The position numbers were made by a program, and so were the translations under genes. Source: Streptomyces sp. NBC_01267 (GTDB taxonomy: Bacteria; Actinomycetota; Actinomycetes; Streptomycetales; Streptomycetaceae). Taken from it: a DNA stretch of 64,000 nt. Positions 35,049 to 44,912 of the stretch are shown piece after piece. The notes under the pieces were generated by a model. The model ran no database searches, was not told the DNA's origin, and saw only the letters and a program-made list of their open reading frames with translations. Position 1 is the first letter of the stretch. The number at the start of each line of letters is the position of its first letter. The stretch lies in the NCBI RefSeq assembly GCF_036241575.1, contig NZ_CP108455.1, positions 3,468,001 through 3,532,000 on the forward strand, in the 5' to 3' direction.

Positions 35049-36569
35049 ATGAGTCACGCGGCGATATCCACCCCGGAGCCCGACGGGCCCCCGGGCACAC
35101 CCGACCAGCCCGATCCGCACCGCTGGTGGGCCCTGGCCGTCATCGCCCTGGCCCAGCTGATGGTGGTGCTCGACGCCACCATCGTGAACATCGCCCTCCC
35201 CTCGGCCCAGCACGACCTGCACCTCACGAACGGCAACCGCCAGTGGGTCGTCACCGCGTACACCCTCGCCTTCGGCGGGCTGCTGCTGCTCGGTGGCCGC
35301 GTCGCCGACCTCGTCGGCCGTAAACGCACCTTCATCTTCGGCCTGGTCGGATTCGCGGTCGCCTCCGCGCTCGGCGGCGCTTCGGTCAACGGTGCGATGC
35401 TCTTCGGCGCCCGCGCGCTCCAGGGCGCGTTCGCCGCCGTCCTCGCGCCGTCCGCGCTCTCCCTGCTGACCACGACCTTCTCCGGGGGCAGGGATCGGGC
35501 CAAGGCCTTCGGCATCTACGGCGCCATCGCGGGCGCCGGCGCGGCGATCGGCCTGCTCCTCGGCGGCATCCTCACCGAGTACCTCGACTGGCGGTGGTGC
35601 CTGTACGTCAACGTGCTCATCGCGGTCCTCGCCGTCACCGGCGCCGTCACCCAGCTCAGCGACCGCCAGGGCCAGCAGGAGAGCCACCTCGACATCCTCG
35701 GCGCGCTCCTCGGCTGCGGCGGCCTGGTCGCCATCGTCTACGGGGTGAGTCAGGCCGAGACGGACGGCTGGTCCGCACCGCTCGTCATCACCCTGCTCAT
35801 CGTGGGCGTCGTCCTGCTCATCACCTTCGGCTGGTGGCAGAAGCACGCCGCGCACCCCATGCTGCCGCTGCACATCATCGAGGACCGCAACCGCAGCGGC
35901 TCGATCATCACGATGGCCCTGGCCACGCTGGCCATGTTCGGGATGTTCCTGTTCCTGACGTACTACATGCAGACCGTCCTCGACTACTCCCCGATGAAGA
36001 CGGGCTTCGCCTACCTCCCGATGTCCGCGATGCTCATCATCGCCTCCACCCAGATCGCCGCGCGGCTGCTCCACTTCATACCGCCGCGCCTGCTCATGGC
36101 ACCCGGCATGCTGATCGGCGCGGGCGGGCTCTACGCCCTGACCTTCATCGGGACGCGCTCGGACTACCCGACGCACATCCTCCCCGGCACCCTGCTGCTC
36201 GGCTTCGGCATAGGCCTCGTCTTCATGCCGGTGATGGCGACGGCCACCGCGGGCGTCGCCCCGCAGGACTCGGGCGTCACCTCGGCGACCGTCAACACCG
36301 CCCAGCAGGTGGGAGGTTCGATCGGTACCTCACTGCTCAACACGATCGCGACCACCACCACCGCCACCTATCTCGCGAGCCACCTGGCGTCCGCCCACAG
36401 CAAGCAGCAACAGGCGCAGATCACGAACACCGGTGTGGTGCACGGCTTCACCGTGGCGACCGGCTGGGCCGCGATCTTCATGGTGGCGGGGGCGGTGGTC
36501 GCGTTCACCATGGTGACGGGACGGGCACCGAAGACCCGGGAGGCCGAGGCGGAGGCCGCATCCGGCTGA
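35049..36569 (+). CDS. MFS drug exporter, DHA2 family (14 TM)
   Basis: 506 residues. MVVLDATIVNIALPSAQHDL is the family motif D1 at TM1. GGRVADLVGRKRTF is the intracellular motif A, and GGIAG-type motif C follows as IGLLLGGILTEYLDWRWCLYVN. About 14 hydrophobic segments, and the central pair of helices is typical of EmrB/QacA exporters, which use proton motive force to expel drugs or metabolites. No TetR-type regulator is adjacent. Confidence 0.95.
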   Translation: MSHAAISTPEPDGPPGTPDQPDPHRWWALAVIALAQLMVVLDATIVNIALPSAQHDLHLTNGNRQWVVTAYTLAFGGLLLLGGRVADLVGRKRTFIFGLVGFAVASALGGASVNGAMLFGARALQGAFAAVLAPSALSLLTTTFSGGRDRAKAFGIYGAIAGAGAAIGLLLGGILTEYLDWRWCLYVNVLIAVLAVTGAVTQLSDRQGQQESHLDILGALLGCGGLVAIVYGVSQAETDGWSAPLVITLLIVGVVLLITFGWWQKHAAHPMLPLHIIEDRNRSGSIITMALATLAMFGMFLFLTYYMQTVLDYSPMKTGFAYLPMSAMLIIASTQIAARLLHFIPPRLLMAPGMLIGAGGLYALTFIGTRSDYPTHILPGTLLLGFGIGLVFMPVMATATAGVAPQDSGVTSATVNTAQQVGGSIGTSLLNTIATTTTATYLASHLASAHSKQQQAQITNTGVVHGFTVATGWAAIFMVAGAVVAFTMVTGRAPKTREAEAEAASG

Positions 36570-36628
36570 CCCGCACCAGGGCCCTCAAGACCCCGCCAGG
36601 CCACCCACGCGGCCCCCTCCGGGGCGTG

Positions 36629-37099
36629 CTACGACCCCAGCGCGGCCAGCGCCCCGTCCGTCAGCCGGTACACCGTCCACTCGTCCTGCGGCCGGGCGCC
36701 CAGCGCCTCGTAGAACGTGATGGACGGCTCGTTCCAGTTCAGTACGGACCACTCCAGACGCTCGTACCCGCGCTCCACGCAGGTCCGGGCCAGCTCCGTC
36801 AGCAGGGCCTTGCCGTAGCCTCCGCCGCGCAGCTCCGGGCGTACGTACAGGTCCTCCAGGTAGATGCCGTGCACCCCGCGCCAGGTGGAGAAGTTGAGGA
36901 ACCACAGGGCGAACCCCGCGCTCCGCCCGTCCGGTGTCTCCGCGATGAACGCGAACGCGGCCGGGCGCTCCCCGAACAGCGCCTCGTGCAACTGCGCCTC
37001 GGTGGCACGGACCTCGTGCAGGGCCTTCTCGTACTCCGCGAGGTCCTGGACCATCGCGTGGATGACGGGGACATCGGCGGGTGTGGCGTTGCGAATCAT
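36629..37099 (-). CDS. GNAT-family N-acetyltransferase
   Basis: 156 residues, one GNAT domain: MIRNATPADVPVIHAMVQDLAEYEK, then IYLEDLYVRPELRGGGYGKALLTEL with the Q/RxxGxG/A acetyl-CoA loop (RGGGYG), and a LEWSVLNWNEPSITFYEALGA motif B. The LEDLYV and FYEALGA motifs place it near the diamine/thialysine acetyltransferases (SSAT-like). The acceptor is probably a small amine; not proven. Confidence 0.92.
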   Translation of the reverse strand: MIRNATPADVPVIHAMVQDLAEYEKALHEVRATEAQLHEALFGERPAAFAFIAETPDGRSAGFALWFLNFSTWRGVHGIYLEDLYVRPELRGGGYGKALLTELARTCVERGYERLEWSVLNWNEPSITFYEALGARPQDEWTVYRLTDGALAALGS

Positions 37100-37143
37100 G
37101 CAGGCAGCCTAAGACCGTCCGGAGGGCGGGGAGTCAGGGCCGG

Positions 37144-38028
37144 TCAGCGCAGCAGGAGACGGGCGATCTCCGCCAGCTCCGGCCGCAGCCGCGACGCACC
37201 CTCGCGCGCATCCCACAGGCCGTTCTGGAGGACCCGCCCCAGCGTCCAGGCCCGTGCGCGCTCCCGCTCACCGGACAGGCCCAGCACCTCGGTCATCAGG
37301 TCGAAGCGGCGCAGCAACTGCCCTTCCCCGAACCGGTTCCACAGCGCGGGCAGCAGTTCGAAGCCCGGGTCGCCCGCAAGAGGTTTCGGGTCGATGGCCA
37401 GCCAGGGTTCACGTCCGGCCGCCAGGACGTTGTCGAAGTGCAGGTCCCAGTGCAGCAGCCGGTCCCCGGGCTCCCCGGCGACCTCACGCACGGCAGCCGC
37501 GCAACTCACCAGCAGCCGCCGGTCCGCCGCGTCGGCCAGGGACGCCACCGCCTCCGGTACGCCGTCGAGCATCCGGGCCGCGATGTCACTCAGCCGCCGC
37601 ACCCCCTCGGGCGCGGGCACCGACGTCAGCCTCGCGAGCAGCCCCGCGATCACCTCGGTCGCCGCCAGCACGTCCGGTACGCGGGACAGCGGCCGGGTCT
37701 CGTCGAGCCGTTCCAGCAGCAGCGTGCCGGTCGCCGGGTCGTGGTCGAGCAGCCGTACCGCGCCCGCCCCGCCCCACGCCCGCAGCGCGACCGGCTCCCC
37801 GGCGGTCTCCTCGTCCACGTCCTGGAGCTTCAGCGCGGCCCGCGCCCCGTCGGCCGTGCGCACCACCGGCAGCACGACCGCGACCTGTCCGCGCATCGGC
37901 GGCCCCTCCTGGCGCAGCCCCCACCGCTCCAGGAACTCCGCCGCACGCGCCCCGGGCGGCACCGGCTCCACCGGGCCGCCCTCCACCGGCCCGCCCGACA
38001 CCAGCCCACAGTCCACCGGCCCGCTCAT
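37144..38028 (-). CDS. Aminoglycoside/hydroxyurea-type phosphotransferase
   Basis: 294 residues. The kinase-like fold of the APH(6)/hydroxyurea resistance family: VVRTADGARAALKLQ (ATP lysine), catalytic loop LHWDLHFDNVLAA (Asp and Asn), and metal motif AIDPKPLAGDPGF. The antibiotic need not be an aminoglycoside; many actinobacterial members have unknown small-molecule substrates. The Pro/Gly-rich N-terminal ~20 residues are unusual and may mean that a later start is used. Confidence 0.9.
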   Translation of the reverse strand: MSGPVDCGLVSGGPVEGGPVEPVPPGARAAEFLERWGLRQEGPPMRGQVAVVLPVVRTADGARAALKLQDVDEETAGEPVALRAWGGAGAVRLLDHDPATGTLLLERLDETRPLSRVPDVLAATEVIAGLLARLTSVPAPEGVRRLSDIAARMLDGVPEAVASLADAADRRLLVSCAAAVREVAGEPGDRLLHWDLHFDNVLAAGREPWLAIDPKPLAGDPGFELLPALWNRFGEGQLLRRFDLMTEVLGLSGERERARAWTLGRVLQNGLWDAREGASRLRPELAEIARLLLR

Positions 38029-38117
38029 GACGCCCCTCCCGCTCGCTGCCCTTCCCCCGCGCGTCCCCCGGCGCGGTGACCTCCACCCTACGGAGGGCAG
38101 ACCCGCACAATCAGCCC

Positions 38118-38807
38118 ATGAAGCGCGCCCTCCACGCCGTCCTCGCGTACATCCGCAGCGCCCCGGGCACCTACCTCTGGCTCCTGGTCCTCTTCTTCAC
38201 CACCATCGCCCTGCACCAGATGTCACCCCGGTTCGAGAGACACTTCCTCTACAGGCGCTCCACCAACATCCATGAGCTGTCCACCCATCCGGTCCGGGTG
38301 CTGTTCCAGAGCGCGATGTACATCGACGGCGGCAGCTGGCTCCCGTACGCCGTGCTCTACACCGTCTTCCACGCCCAGGCCGAACGCTGGCTCGGCACCG
38401 TGCGGTGGCTGGCCGTGGTCGTCCTGGCGCACGTCCTCGCCTCGTTCATCAGCGAGGGCGCCCTGCTGTGGGGCATCCATCACGACCGAGCACCCGAATC
38501 GGCCGTCCACACCCTCGATGTGGGGGTGAGTTACGCGCTGGCCGGGGTCGTCGCCGTACTGACGTACCGGATCGCGCCGCCCTGGCGGTACCTCTACCTG
38601 GCCGGGGTTCTCGTCGTCTACGGCACCCCGCTGATCACCGGCCGCACCTTCACCGACCTGGGTCACTTCGTCGCCGTGCTCATCGGCCTGGCCTGCTACC
38701 CGCTCACCCGGGGCCGGGGCGGGGCGCCGTGGAACCCGATGAGTCTGCTCACCCGGGTCCGGCGCTACGCTCCCGGCAACCGCCGACGGGACACCGGACG
38801 GCCCTGA
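38118..38807 (+). CDS. Rhomboid-like membrane protein
   Basis: 229 residues, about six hydrophobic segments. DVGVSYALAGVVA on one helix and TDLGHFVAVLIGL on a later one place a Ser and a His where rhomboid proteases keep their dyad (GxS and H), though the strict GASG motif is absent. If active it would cleave membrane proteins inside the bilayer; otherwise it is a pseudoprotease. Start ATG 38118. Confidence 0.82.
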   Translation: MKRALHAVLAYIRSAPGTYLWLLVLFFTTIALHQMSPRFERHFLYRRSTNIHELSTHPVRVLFQSAMYIDGGSWLPYAVLYTVFHAQAERWLGTVRWLAVVVLAHVLASFISEGALLWGIHHDRAPESAVHTLDVGVSYALAGVVAVLTYRIAPPWRYLYLAGVLVVYGTPLITGRTFTDLGHFVAVLIGLACYPLTRGRGGAPWNPMSLLTRVRRYAPGNRRRDTGRP

Positions 38808-38852
38808 ACGAACAGACCGGTCCAGCAGGCCGGTTCAGAAGGCAGAGAGACC

Positions 38853-40250
38853 ATGAGCACTGTCAACGGCGGCATATCGTTCTGGTACGCGGACCAGGGC
38901 ACCCCCCTCGCACGGGAGCCGCTGCCCGGCGACACCAGCGCGGACGTGGTGATCGTCGGCGGCGGGTACACCGGGCTCTGGACGGCGTACTACCTCAAGA
39001 AGGCCGTCCCGTTCCTCGACATCACCGTCCTGGAAGCCCGGTTCTGCGGCTACGGCGCGTCCGGCCGCAACGGCGGCTGGCTCTACAACGGCATCGCGGG
39101 CCGCGACCGTTACGCGAAACTGCACGGCCACGAAGCCGCCGTCCGCCTCCAGCAGGCCATGAACGAGACCGTCACCGAAGTCGTCAGGACAGCGGCGGAC
39201 GAGTCCATCGACGCGGACATCCACCAGGGCGGCGTCCTCGAAGTCGCGCACACCCCGGCCCAGTTGCAGCGCCTCAAGGACTTCCACTCGGTGGAGATCG
39301 CGTTCGGCGAGACCGACCGTGTGCTGCGCGGCGCCCGGGAGACCGCCGAACGCATCCGGGTGACCGGCGCCGTCGGCTCCACCTGGTCCCCGCACGGCGC
39401 GCGGCTGCACCCGGCGAAGCTGGTCAAGGGGCTGGCAGAGACCGTGGAGGCGCTCGGCGTCACCATCCACGAGTCGACACCGGTCACCGAGATCAGGCCC
39501 AAGCACGCGGTCACCCCGTACGGAACGGTCCGCGCCCCCTACGTGCTGCGCTGCACCGAGGGCTTCACGGCCGCGCTCAAGGGCGACCGGCGCACCTGGC
39601 TGCCGATGAACTCCTCCATGATCGCCACCGAACCGCTGCCGCAGTCGGTCTGGGACACCATCGGCTGGGACGGCGGCGAGACGCTCGGCGACATGGCGCA
39701 CGCGTACATGTACGCGCAGCGCACCGCCGACGGCCGGATCGCGCTCGGCGGACGCGGCGTCCCGTACCGGTTCGGCTCCCGCGCGGCCACCGCCGACAAC
39801 GCGGGACACACCGAGCCCGCCACCATCGAGGCGCTCCGCGAGATCCTGGTCCGCTTCTTCCCCACCACGGCGGGCGTACGGATCGACCACGCCTGGTCCG
39901 GGGTGCTGGGCGTGCCGCGCGACTGGTGCGCGACCGTCGCGCTGGACCGCTCGACGGGCCTCGGCTGGGCGGGCGGCTACGTCGGTTCGGGCGTCGCCAC
40001 CGCCAACCTCGCCGCCCGCACCCTGCGCGACCTCATCCAGCAGGACTCCGGCCAGGCGGGACCGACCGATCTCACCACGCTGCCCTGGGTGAACCACAAG
40101 GTCCGCAAGTGGGAGCCGGAGCCGCTGCGCTGGCTGGGCGTGCACGGGATGTACCGGGCGTACCGGGCGGCGGACCGGCGTGAACTCACCGCGCGCGGCA
40201 AGGACACCCACCGCATCGCCGCGCTCGCGGACCGGATCTCGGGGCGCTGA
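38853..40250 (+). CDS. FAD-dependent oxidoreductase (DAO family, gamma-glutamylputrescine oxidase-like)
   Basis: 465 residues. ADVVIVGGGYTGLWTAYYLKK binds FAD, GASGRNGGWLYNGIAG is the DAO FAD-hinge, and the late GWAGGYVGSGVATANLAARTL closes the fold. Such proteins oxidise amines or amino acids (PuuB-like). GGCAGAGAG upstream is a weak ribosome-binding site. Transcribed with the preceding rhomboid-like gene, 46 bp apart. Confidence 0.93.
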   Translation: MSTVNGGISFWYADQGTPLAREPLPGDTSADVVIVGGGYTGLWTAYYLKKAVPFLDITVLEARFCGYGASGRNGGWLYNGIAGRDRYAKLHGHEAAVRLQQAMNETVTEVVRTAADESIDADIHQGGVLEVAHTPAQLQRLKDFHSVEIAFGETDRVLRGARETAERIRVTGAVGSTWSPHGARLHPAKLVKGLAETVEALGVTIHESTPVTEIRPKHAVTPYGTVRAPYVLRCTEGFTAALKGDRRTWLPMNSSMIATEPLPQSVWDTIGWDGGETLGDMAHAYMYAQRTADGRIALGGRGVPYRFGSRAATADNAGHTEPATIEALREILVRFFPTTAGVRIDHAWSGVLGVPRDWCATVALDRSTGLGWAGGYVGSGVATANLAARTLRDLIQQDSGQAGPTDLTTLPWVNHKVRKWEPEPLRWLGVHGMYRAYRAADRRELTARGKDTHRIAALADRISGR

Positions 40251-40480
40251 GGGGTACGTCGAGGGGGCGCCGGGGCCACCGGGGGCCGCTGGTTGCCCCG
40301 GTGATCCCGGTGATCCCGGTGACCGCTGGGGCTTCCGGCGGTCCAAGTCCCGTGCCACGGGCCGTAATCGGGAGTTCGTCGGTACCCGGCCCATGGTAGA
40401 CACACAGCACGGGAACCAACCACCACGAGAGACCGTACGGGGAAGGGCGCCGTTGGCGTCCGACGGCCGGGGGAGTCGCC

Positions 40481-42451
40481 ATGTCTGAGGACCAGCAGGA
40501 CCAGCAGGACGCAGGGGGAAGAGCCGCCGGAGACGGCAGAGACACCGGAGACGGCAGAGGGAACGCAGGGAACGCAGGGAACGCAGCGGAAACAAGGGAG
40601 ACAGGGGCCGCAGCAGGCGCACAGGGCGTGCACGGCACACCGGACGCGCCTGGCGTGCAGGGCGGGTTCGGGCCGCCGGTCGGCTTCGGTGCACCGGCGG
40701 CCCCCGGGCCCTTCGGCGCACCGGGCGCCCCGGGCGGATCCGGCGACTCCGGTGGATACAGCGGCTCCGGTGAGTACGGCAGCACCGGTGGATACGGCAG
40801 CACCGGCGCCCCCGGCGGATTCGGCGCACCGAGCGGCCCGGACACCCCCGGCGGGTCCGGCGGGTCCGGCGGATTCGGCGCACCGCCGCCGATGCCGTCC
40901 TTCCCGCCCGCCGCTCCCCCGCCTCCCCCCGTCCCGCTCGGCCCCGCCGACCCGCTGCGGGCGATAGCCGTGGCCCTGCTCAACCTCACCGGTCTCGGGC
41001 TCGGTTACCTCCTCGTGCGCCGCTGGATCCCGCTCGCCGGGTGTCTGCTCGCGACCGTCGCTCTGCTGGTGATCGCCCTGCCCGCCGACCCGGACGGCGT
41101 CCCGGGCGGTGTCCTCGTCGGCTACCTCGTCCTCCTGGTGGCGGCAGCCGCCCACGGCGCGTACCGCGGTCTGCGCACCCCGCTGTCCTGGCCGCCGCAG
41201 AGCCCGGTGGCGATCGTGCTCGGTCTGGTCCTGCTCGCCGCACCCGTCGGCGGGGCCGTCCTGTACGACGGGGCGCGGGACGAGGCCACCCAGAAGATGC
41301 TGCTGGACCGGCTGGACAAGGCGGACCAGCTGGTCACCGCGGCCAAGGGCGAGCCGTTCGCCACCTCGGAGTCCGACTACCGCAAGGCGCTGTCCACGTA
41401 CCACGACCTGGACGCCGCCCACCCGGGCTCCCGGGCGGCCAAGCGCGTCCCTGCCAGCCTCAGGACGTACTACGAGGCGGTCGGCACCCCGTTCGGCGAG
41501 AAGAAGTACTGCGACGCCATAGCCCCGCTGAAGTACCTCCGTACGGTGCCCGACACCTTCGGCAAGCAGCGGCTGGGCTCCCTGGCGGGCTGGCCGGACG
41601 ACCGGCTCGCCACCTCGCTCTACGCGTGCGGGATCACCGGCCTCGGCACCGGCAAGGACGTGGTGTCCCCGACCGGGAACCTCGGCGAACTGCTCACCAC
41701 GTTCCCCGCGTCGAAGCAGGCCGCCCAGGTGGAACCGGCCGTCAGCGCCGAGATCGACAAGGCCGGGAAGGCCCTCGGGGGCGACAAGCCGTGCGCGGCC
41801 AACGAGCGGCTGAAGATCCTCAAGGGCCAGGCCGTGGGCCTGCCCGGCAAGGAGGCGGGGGTGGACGCCTCGCTGACCGACGCCCTGAGCAAGGACGCCG
41901 CCACCGCCGAGAAGAAGGTGCAGTCCGGGACGTACGCCTGCGGGGTGGACCAGTACAAGAGCGGTGACTTCGACGGGTCGCTCACCACACTGAACGGCTT
42001 CACCAGCGCCTACCCGCACGACAAGAACCGGGCCCACGCGCAGAAGATCGCCATCGCCGCCGAGATCGCCAAGACCAACGCCGCGGCCGGCAAGCACCTG
42101 CCCTCGATGTCGACCGGCGGCAGCCTCTCCGTCACCGTCAGCAACGACAGCCCCGACGAAGTCGAGATCCTCTACACCGGGCCGGTCACCGGCAGCTTCA
42201 AGCTCAAGGCGTGCAAGGGCTGTTCGAGGTACTCCAGCGACTCGCTGGCCCAGCTCTCCGCGTGCAAGGCGAACAAGAGTTACCCGAAGAAGACGATCTA
42301 CCTCCCGCCGGGCACCACGTACTTCCTGCACAAGTCCCTGGACAACTCGACCACCAGCTCCGGCGGCAGCACGGCCAAGATCCGGCCGGGCTACTCGTAC
42401 ACGGAGTGCGCGTACGTGGTCAGCGGCATCGGTTCGGGCTACACGTCCTGA
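40481..42451 (+). CDS. Large membrane protein with Gly/Pro-rich N-terminus and exported repeat region
   Basis: 656 residues. The first ~145 are Gly-, Ala- and Pro-rich (GAPGAPGGSGDSGGYSG-type). Three or four membrane helices follow (~165-265), then an extracellular part with about eight Cys (KKYCDAI, LYACGI, DKPCAA, TYACGV, LKACKGCSRY and so on) and TPR-like helical spacing. The function is unknown; related actinobacterial proteins are simply annotated membrane proteins. The start lies after a 230-bp gap with short GGTGATCCC repeats. Confidence 0.8.
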   Translation: MSEDQQDQQDAGGRAAGDGRDTGDGRGNAGNAGNAAETRETGAAAGAQGVHGTPDAPGVQGGFGPPVGFGAPAAPGPFGAPGAPGGSGDSGGYSGSGEYGSTGGYGSTGAPGGFGAPSGPDTPGGSGGSGGFGAPPPMPSFPPAAPPPPPVPLGPADPLRAIAVALLNLTGLGLGYLLVRRWIPLAGCLLATVALLVIALPADPDGVPGGVLVGYLVLLVAAAAHGAYRGLRTPLSWPPQSPVAIVLGLVLLAAPVGGAVLYDGARDEATQKMLLDRLDKADQLVTAAKGEPFATSESDYRKALSTYHDLDAAHPGSRAAKRVPASLRTYYEAVGTPFGEKKYCDAIAPLKYLRTVPDTFGKQRLGSLAGWPDDRLATSLYACGITGLGTGKDVVSPTGNLGELLTTFPASKQAAQVEPAVSAEIDKAGKALGGDKPCAANERLKILKGQAVGLPGKEAGVDASLTDALSKDAATAEKKVQSGTYACGVDQYKSGDFDGSLTTLNGFTSAYPHDKNRAHAQKIAIAAEIAKTNAAAGKHLPSMSTGGSLSVTVSNDSPDEVEILYTGPVTGSFKLKACKGCSRYSSDSLAQLSACKANKSYPKKTIYLPPGTTYFLHKSLDNSTTSSGGSTAKIRPGYSYTECAYVVSGIGSGYTS

Positions 42452-42469
42452 CCGACCGCCGCGCGCAAC

Positions 42470-42501
42470 GGGCCCCGTACGGAACCTTCCGTACGGGGCC
42501 C
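42470..42501 (+). terminator. Terminator of the large membrane-protein gene
   Basis: A 14-bp perfect stem (42470-42483 with 42488-42501) and an ACCT loop, 18 nt past the stop. Beyond it, 42525-42625 holds degenerate CCGTACGGAAC repeats and no gene. Confidence 0.85.
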
Positions 42502-42790
42502 TCGGCGTACGCGGTGCTCGCGGTGCGGGGCTGTCGGCCGTACGCGTGCCCGCGGTGCGGGGCTCCCGCCGTACGGAACTTCCGCCGTCCAGAACTCCCG
42601 CCGTACGGAACTTCCGGTACGAACCCTTGTCAGGGCCACTGGACGCCCATCAGACTGCTGCCGGGCAGACATTGGATGTCTAGACCATTTTCCAGGCCTT
42701 CGTCAGGTCCTGCCAGGTCCTGACAGATCCCTTGTCAGCCCTTGTCGGACCATTCGTTGCACTCTGCGTCCACGGACCGAAGGAGCATTC

Positions 42791-44722
42791 ATGGGAACGC
42801 CTGTCGGGCGACGAACCGTACTGGCCCTGGGAGTAGGCGCGGCTTCGCTGCCGCTCCTCGCCGCCGCACCCGCAGTCGCCGCACCCGCGACCGCCTCCTC
42901 GGCGAAGGGCAGCCCCAGCGGCCTCCCGCTCGGCAAAGATCGGATTACTTCCGCATCGCAGATCGCGATCAACGCGTCCGACACCCCGGACATCATCGTC
43001 CGCAAGGCCGCCCACGTCGTGCCACGCCCCTCTCAAGTCGCCTGGCAGCAGCGGGAGGTGACCGCCTTCACGCACTTCGGCATGAACACCTTCACCGACC
43101 GCGAGTGGGGCTCCGGCGCCGAGGACGAGGCGACCTTCGACCCTTCCGGCATGGACGCCGACCAGTGGATGCGCGCCTACAAGGCGGCGGGCGCCCGGCA
43201 GGTGATGTTCACGGCCAAGCACCACGACGGCTTCGTCCTCTTCCCGACCCGCTACACCAACCACTCGGTGATCGCCAGCCCCTGGTGGATCCGTACCGAC
43301 GGCTGCTCCGACGCCGAACGCGACGCCACCGCCAAGGCCCGCGCCGAGGCCGAGGCCCACCGCACCGACGACCCGGCCGCGTACTGGCGGGCCCGGAACG
43401 CCGGGTGCAACAACCCGCAGGGAGACGTCCTCGGCACCTACCTCAAGGCCGCCCGCCGGGCCGGTCTCAAGGTGGGCGTGTACCTCTCCCCCGCCGACGG
43501 CTCCGAGCAGCCGCACGCCTGGCACGCGCAGTACGTCGAGAAGATCCGCGCGAAGCAGGCCTCGGGGCAGTGGCTCAGCATCGAGGAACAGGCCACCGTG
43601 GACGACGGCGACCGCGCCCCCGGCGGCCAGGGCCGCTACGGCAGCGGGAGCAGCATCGTCAGCCGCACGATCCCCACCCTGGTCCCCGACGACGACCGGG
43701 CCGCCGCGCTGGCCGCACACCGGATCCCGTCCTTCACGGTGCAGGCCGACGACTACAACGCGTACTACCTGAACCAGATCTACGAACTGTTCACCCAGTA
43801 CGGCCCCATCGACGAACTGTGGCTCGACGGCGCCAACCCCTGGACCGACGCGGGGATCACCGAGAAGTACGACTTCACCGCCTGGTTCCGGCTCATCCAC
43901 GCGCTCTCCCCGGACACCGTCACCTTCGCGGGCCCGCAGGGGACCCGCTGGGTCGGCAACGAGAGCGGGGTGGCCCGCACCACGGAGTGGAGCGTCACCC
44001 CCGCCACCGCCGACCCTCACACCGCACACGGCGAAGGACTGATCCCGGGCGGCCCCGAGGCCGCCGACATCGGCTCCCGCGAGAAGATCACCGCGCCCGG
44101 GATCGAGTACCTCCAGTGGTTCCCCGCCGAGGCGGACGTCTCGCTGCGCCCCGGCTGGTTCTTCCACGCGGACCAGAAGCCCAAGACACCCCAGCAACTG
44201 GTCACGCTCTACGAGCAGTCGGTGGGCCGCAACGCCGTACTCCTGCTGAACGTTCCGCCGGCCCAGGACGGCCGCATCGCCGCGGCGGACGTCGACTCCC
44301 TCACCAGGTTCGGCGACGCCATCACCGCGACGTACGGCCCCGACCTGCTCGCCGCCGGACGAGGCCGCCGCGACCCCGTGCTGCGCACCCTCACCGACGG
44401 GCGCCTCACCACCGCCTGGTCGCCGTCCCACGCGGCCACCACCGGCGCCGTCACCCTGAAGCTGCCCGCGGCCGGAGCCTTCGACCGCATCCGGCTCGGT
44501 GAGGACATCACCCGGGGCCAGCAGGTGGAACAGTTCGCGGTCGACATCTGGACCGGCACCGCCTGGCAGCAGACCGCGACCGGCACCACCATCGGCTACG
44601 CCCGCATCCTGACGCTGCCCGCGCCGGTGAGCACCGACCGCATCCGGATCAGGATCCTCCAGGCCCGGACCACTCCGCGCCTGGCGTCGGCGGCGCTCCA
44701 CCTGTCCGTACCGCCGAAGTAG
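42791..44722 (+). CDS. Tat-exported alpha-L-fucosidase (GH29)
   Basis: 643 residues. A twin-arginine signal (GRRTVLALGVGAASLPLL, cut near AVAA). Then a GH29 catalytic domain: FTHFGMNTF, FTAKHHDGFVLF, and the nucleophile Asp 346 in ELWLDGANPW. The C-terminal ~140 residues form a beta-sandwich/F5-8-like module (FDRIRLGEDITRGQQVEQFAV). It releases L-fucose from plant or host glycans outside the cell. The start follows AGGAGCATTC. Confidence 0.94.
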   Translation: MGTPVGRRTVLALGVGAASLPLLAAAPAVAAPATASSAKGSPSGLPLGKDRITSASQIAINASDTPDIIVRKAAHVVPRPSQVAWQQREVTAFTHFGMNTFTDREWGSGAEDEATFDPSGMDADQWMRAYKAAGARQVMFTAKHHDGFVLFPTRYTNHSVIASPWWIRTDGCSDAERDATAKARAEAEAHRTDDPAAYWRARNAGCNNPQGDVLGTYLKAARRAGLKVGVYLSPADGSEQPHAWHAQYVEKIRAKQASGQWLSIEEQATVDDGDRAPGGQGRYGSGSSIVSRTIPTLVPDDDRAAALAAHRIPSFTVQADDYNAYYLNQIYELFTQYGPIDELWLDGANPWTDAGITEKYDFTAWFRLIHALSPDTVTFAGPQGTRWVGNESGVARTTEWSVTPATADPHTAHGEGLIPGGPEAADIGSREKITAPGIEYLQWFPAEADVSLRPGWFFHADQKPKTPQQLVTLYEQSVGRNAVLLLNVPPAQDGRIAAADVDSLTRFGDAITATYGPDLLAAGRGRRDPVLRTLTDGRLTTAWSPSHAATTGAVTLKLPAAGAFDRIRLGEDITRGQQVEQFAVDIWTGTAWQQTATGTTIGYARILTLPAPVSTDRIRIRILQARTTPRLASAALHLSVPPK

Positions 44723-44912
44723 CCCGCAGCGGATCCGCGGCCCCGGGCGCCTGTCTCAGCCGACCGGCACCCGGGCCGCGGGATCCGTCGACGGCCTTCC
44801 GTGGCAAGGGAGTTGACCGGCCCGCAGGAGCCGCCCGCCCCATGCCCGCCTTACGCCCGCCCCACGGGAATCGACCGGCCCGGCCGCCCCACCGCCCCCT
44901 ATGCTGCCGATC

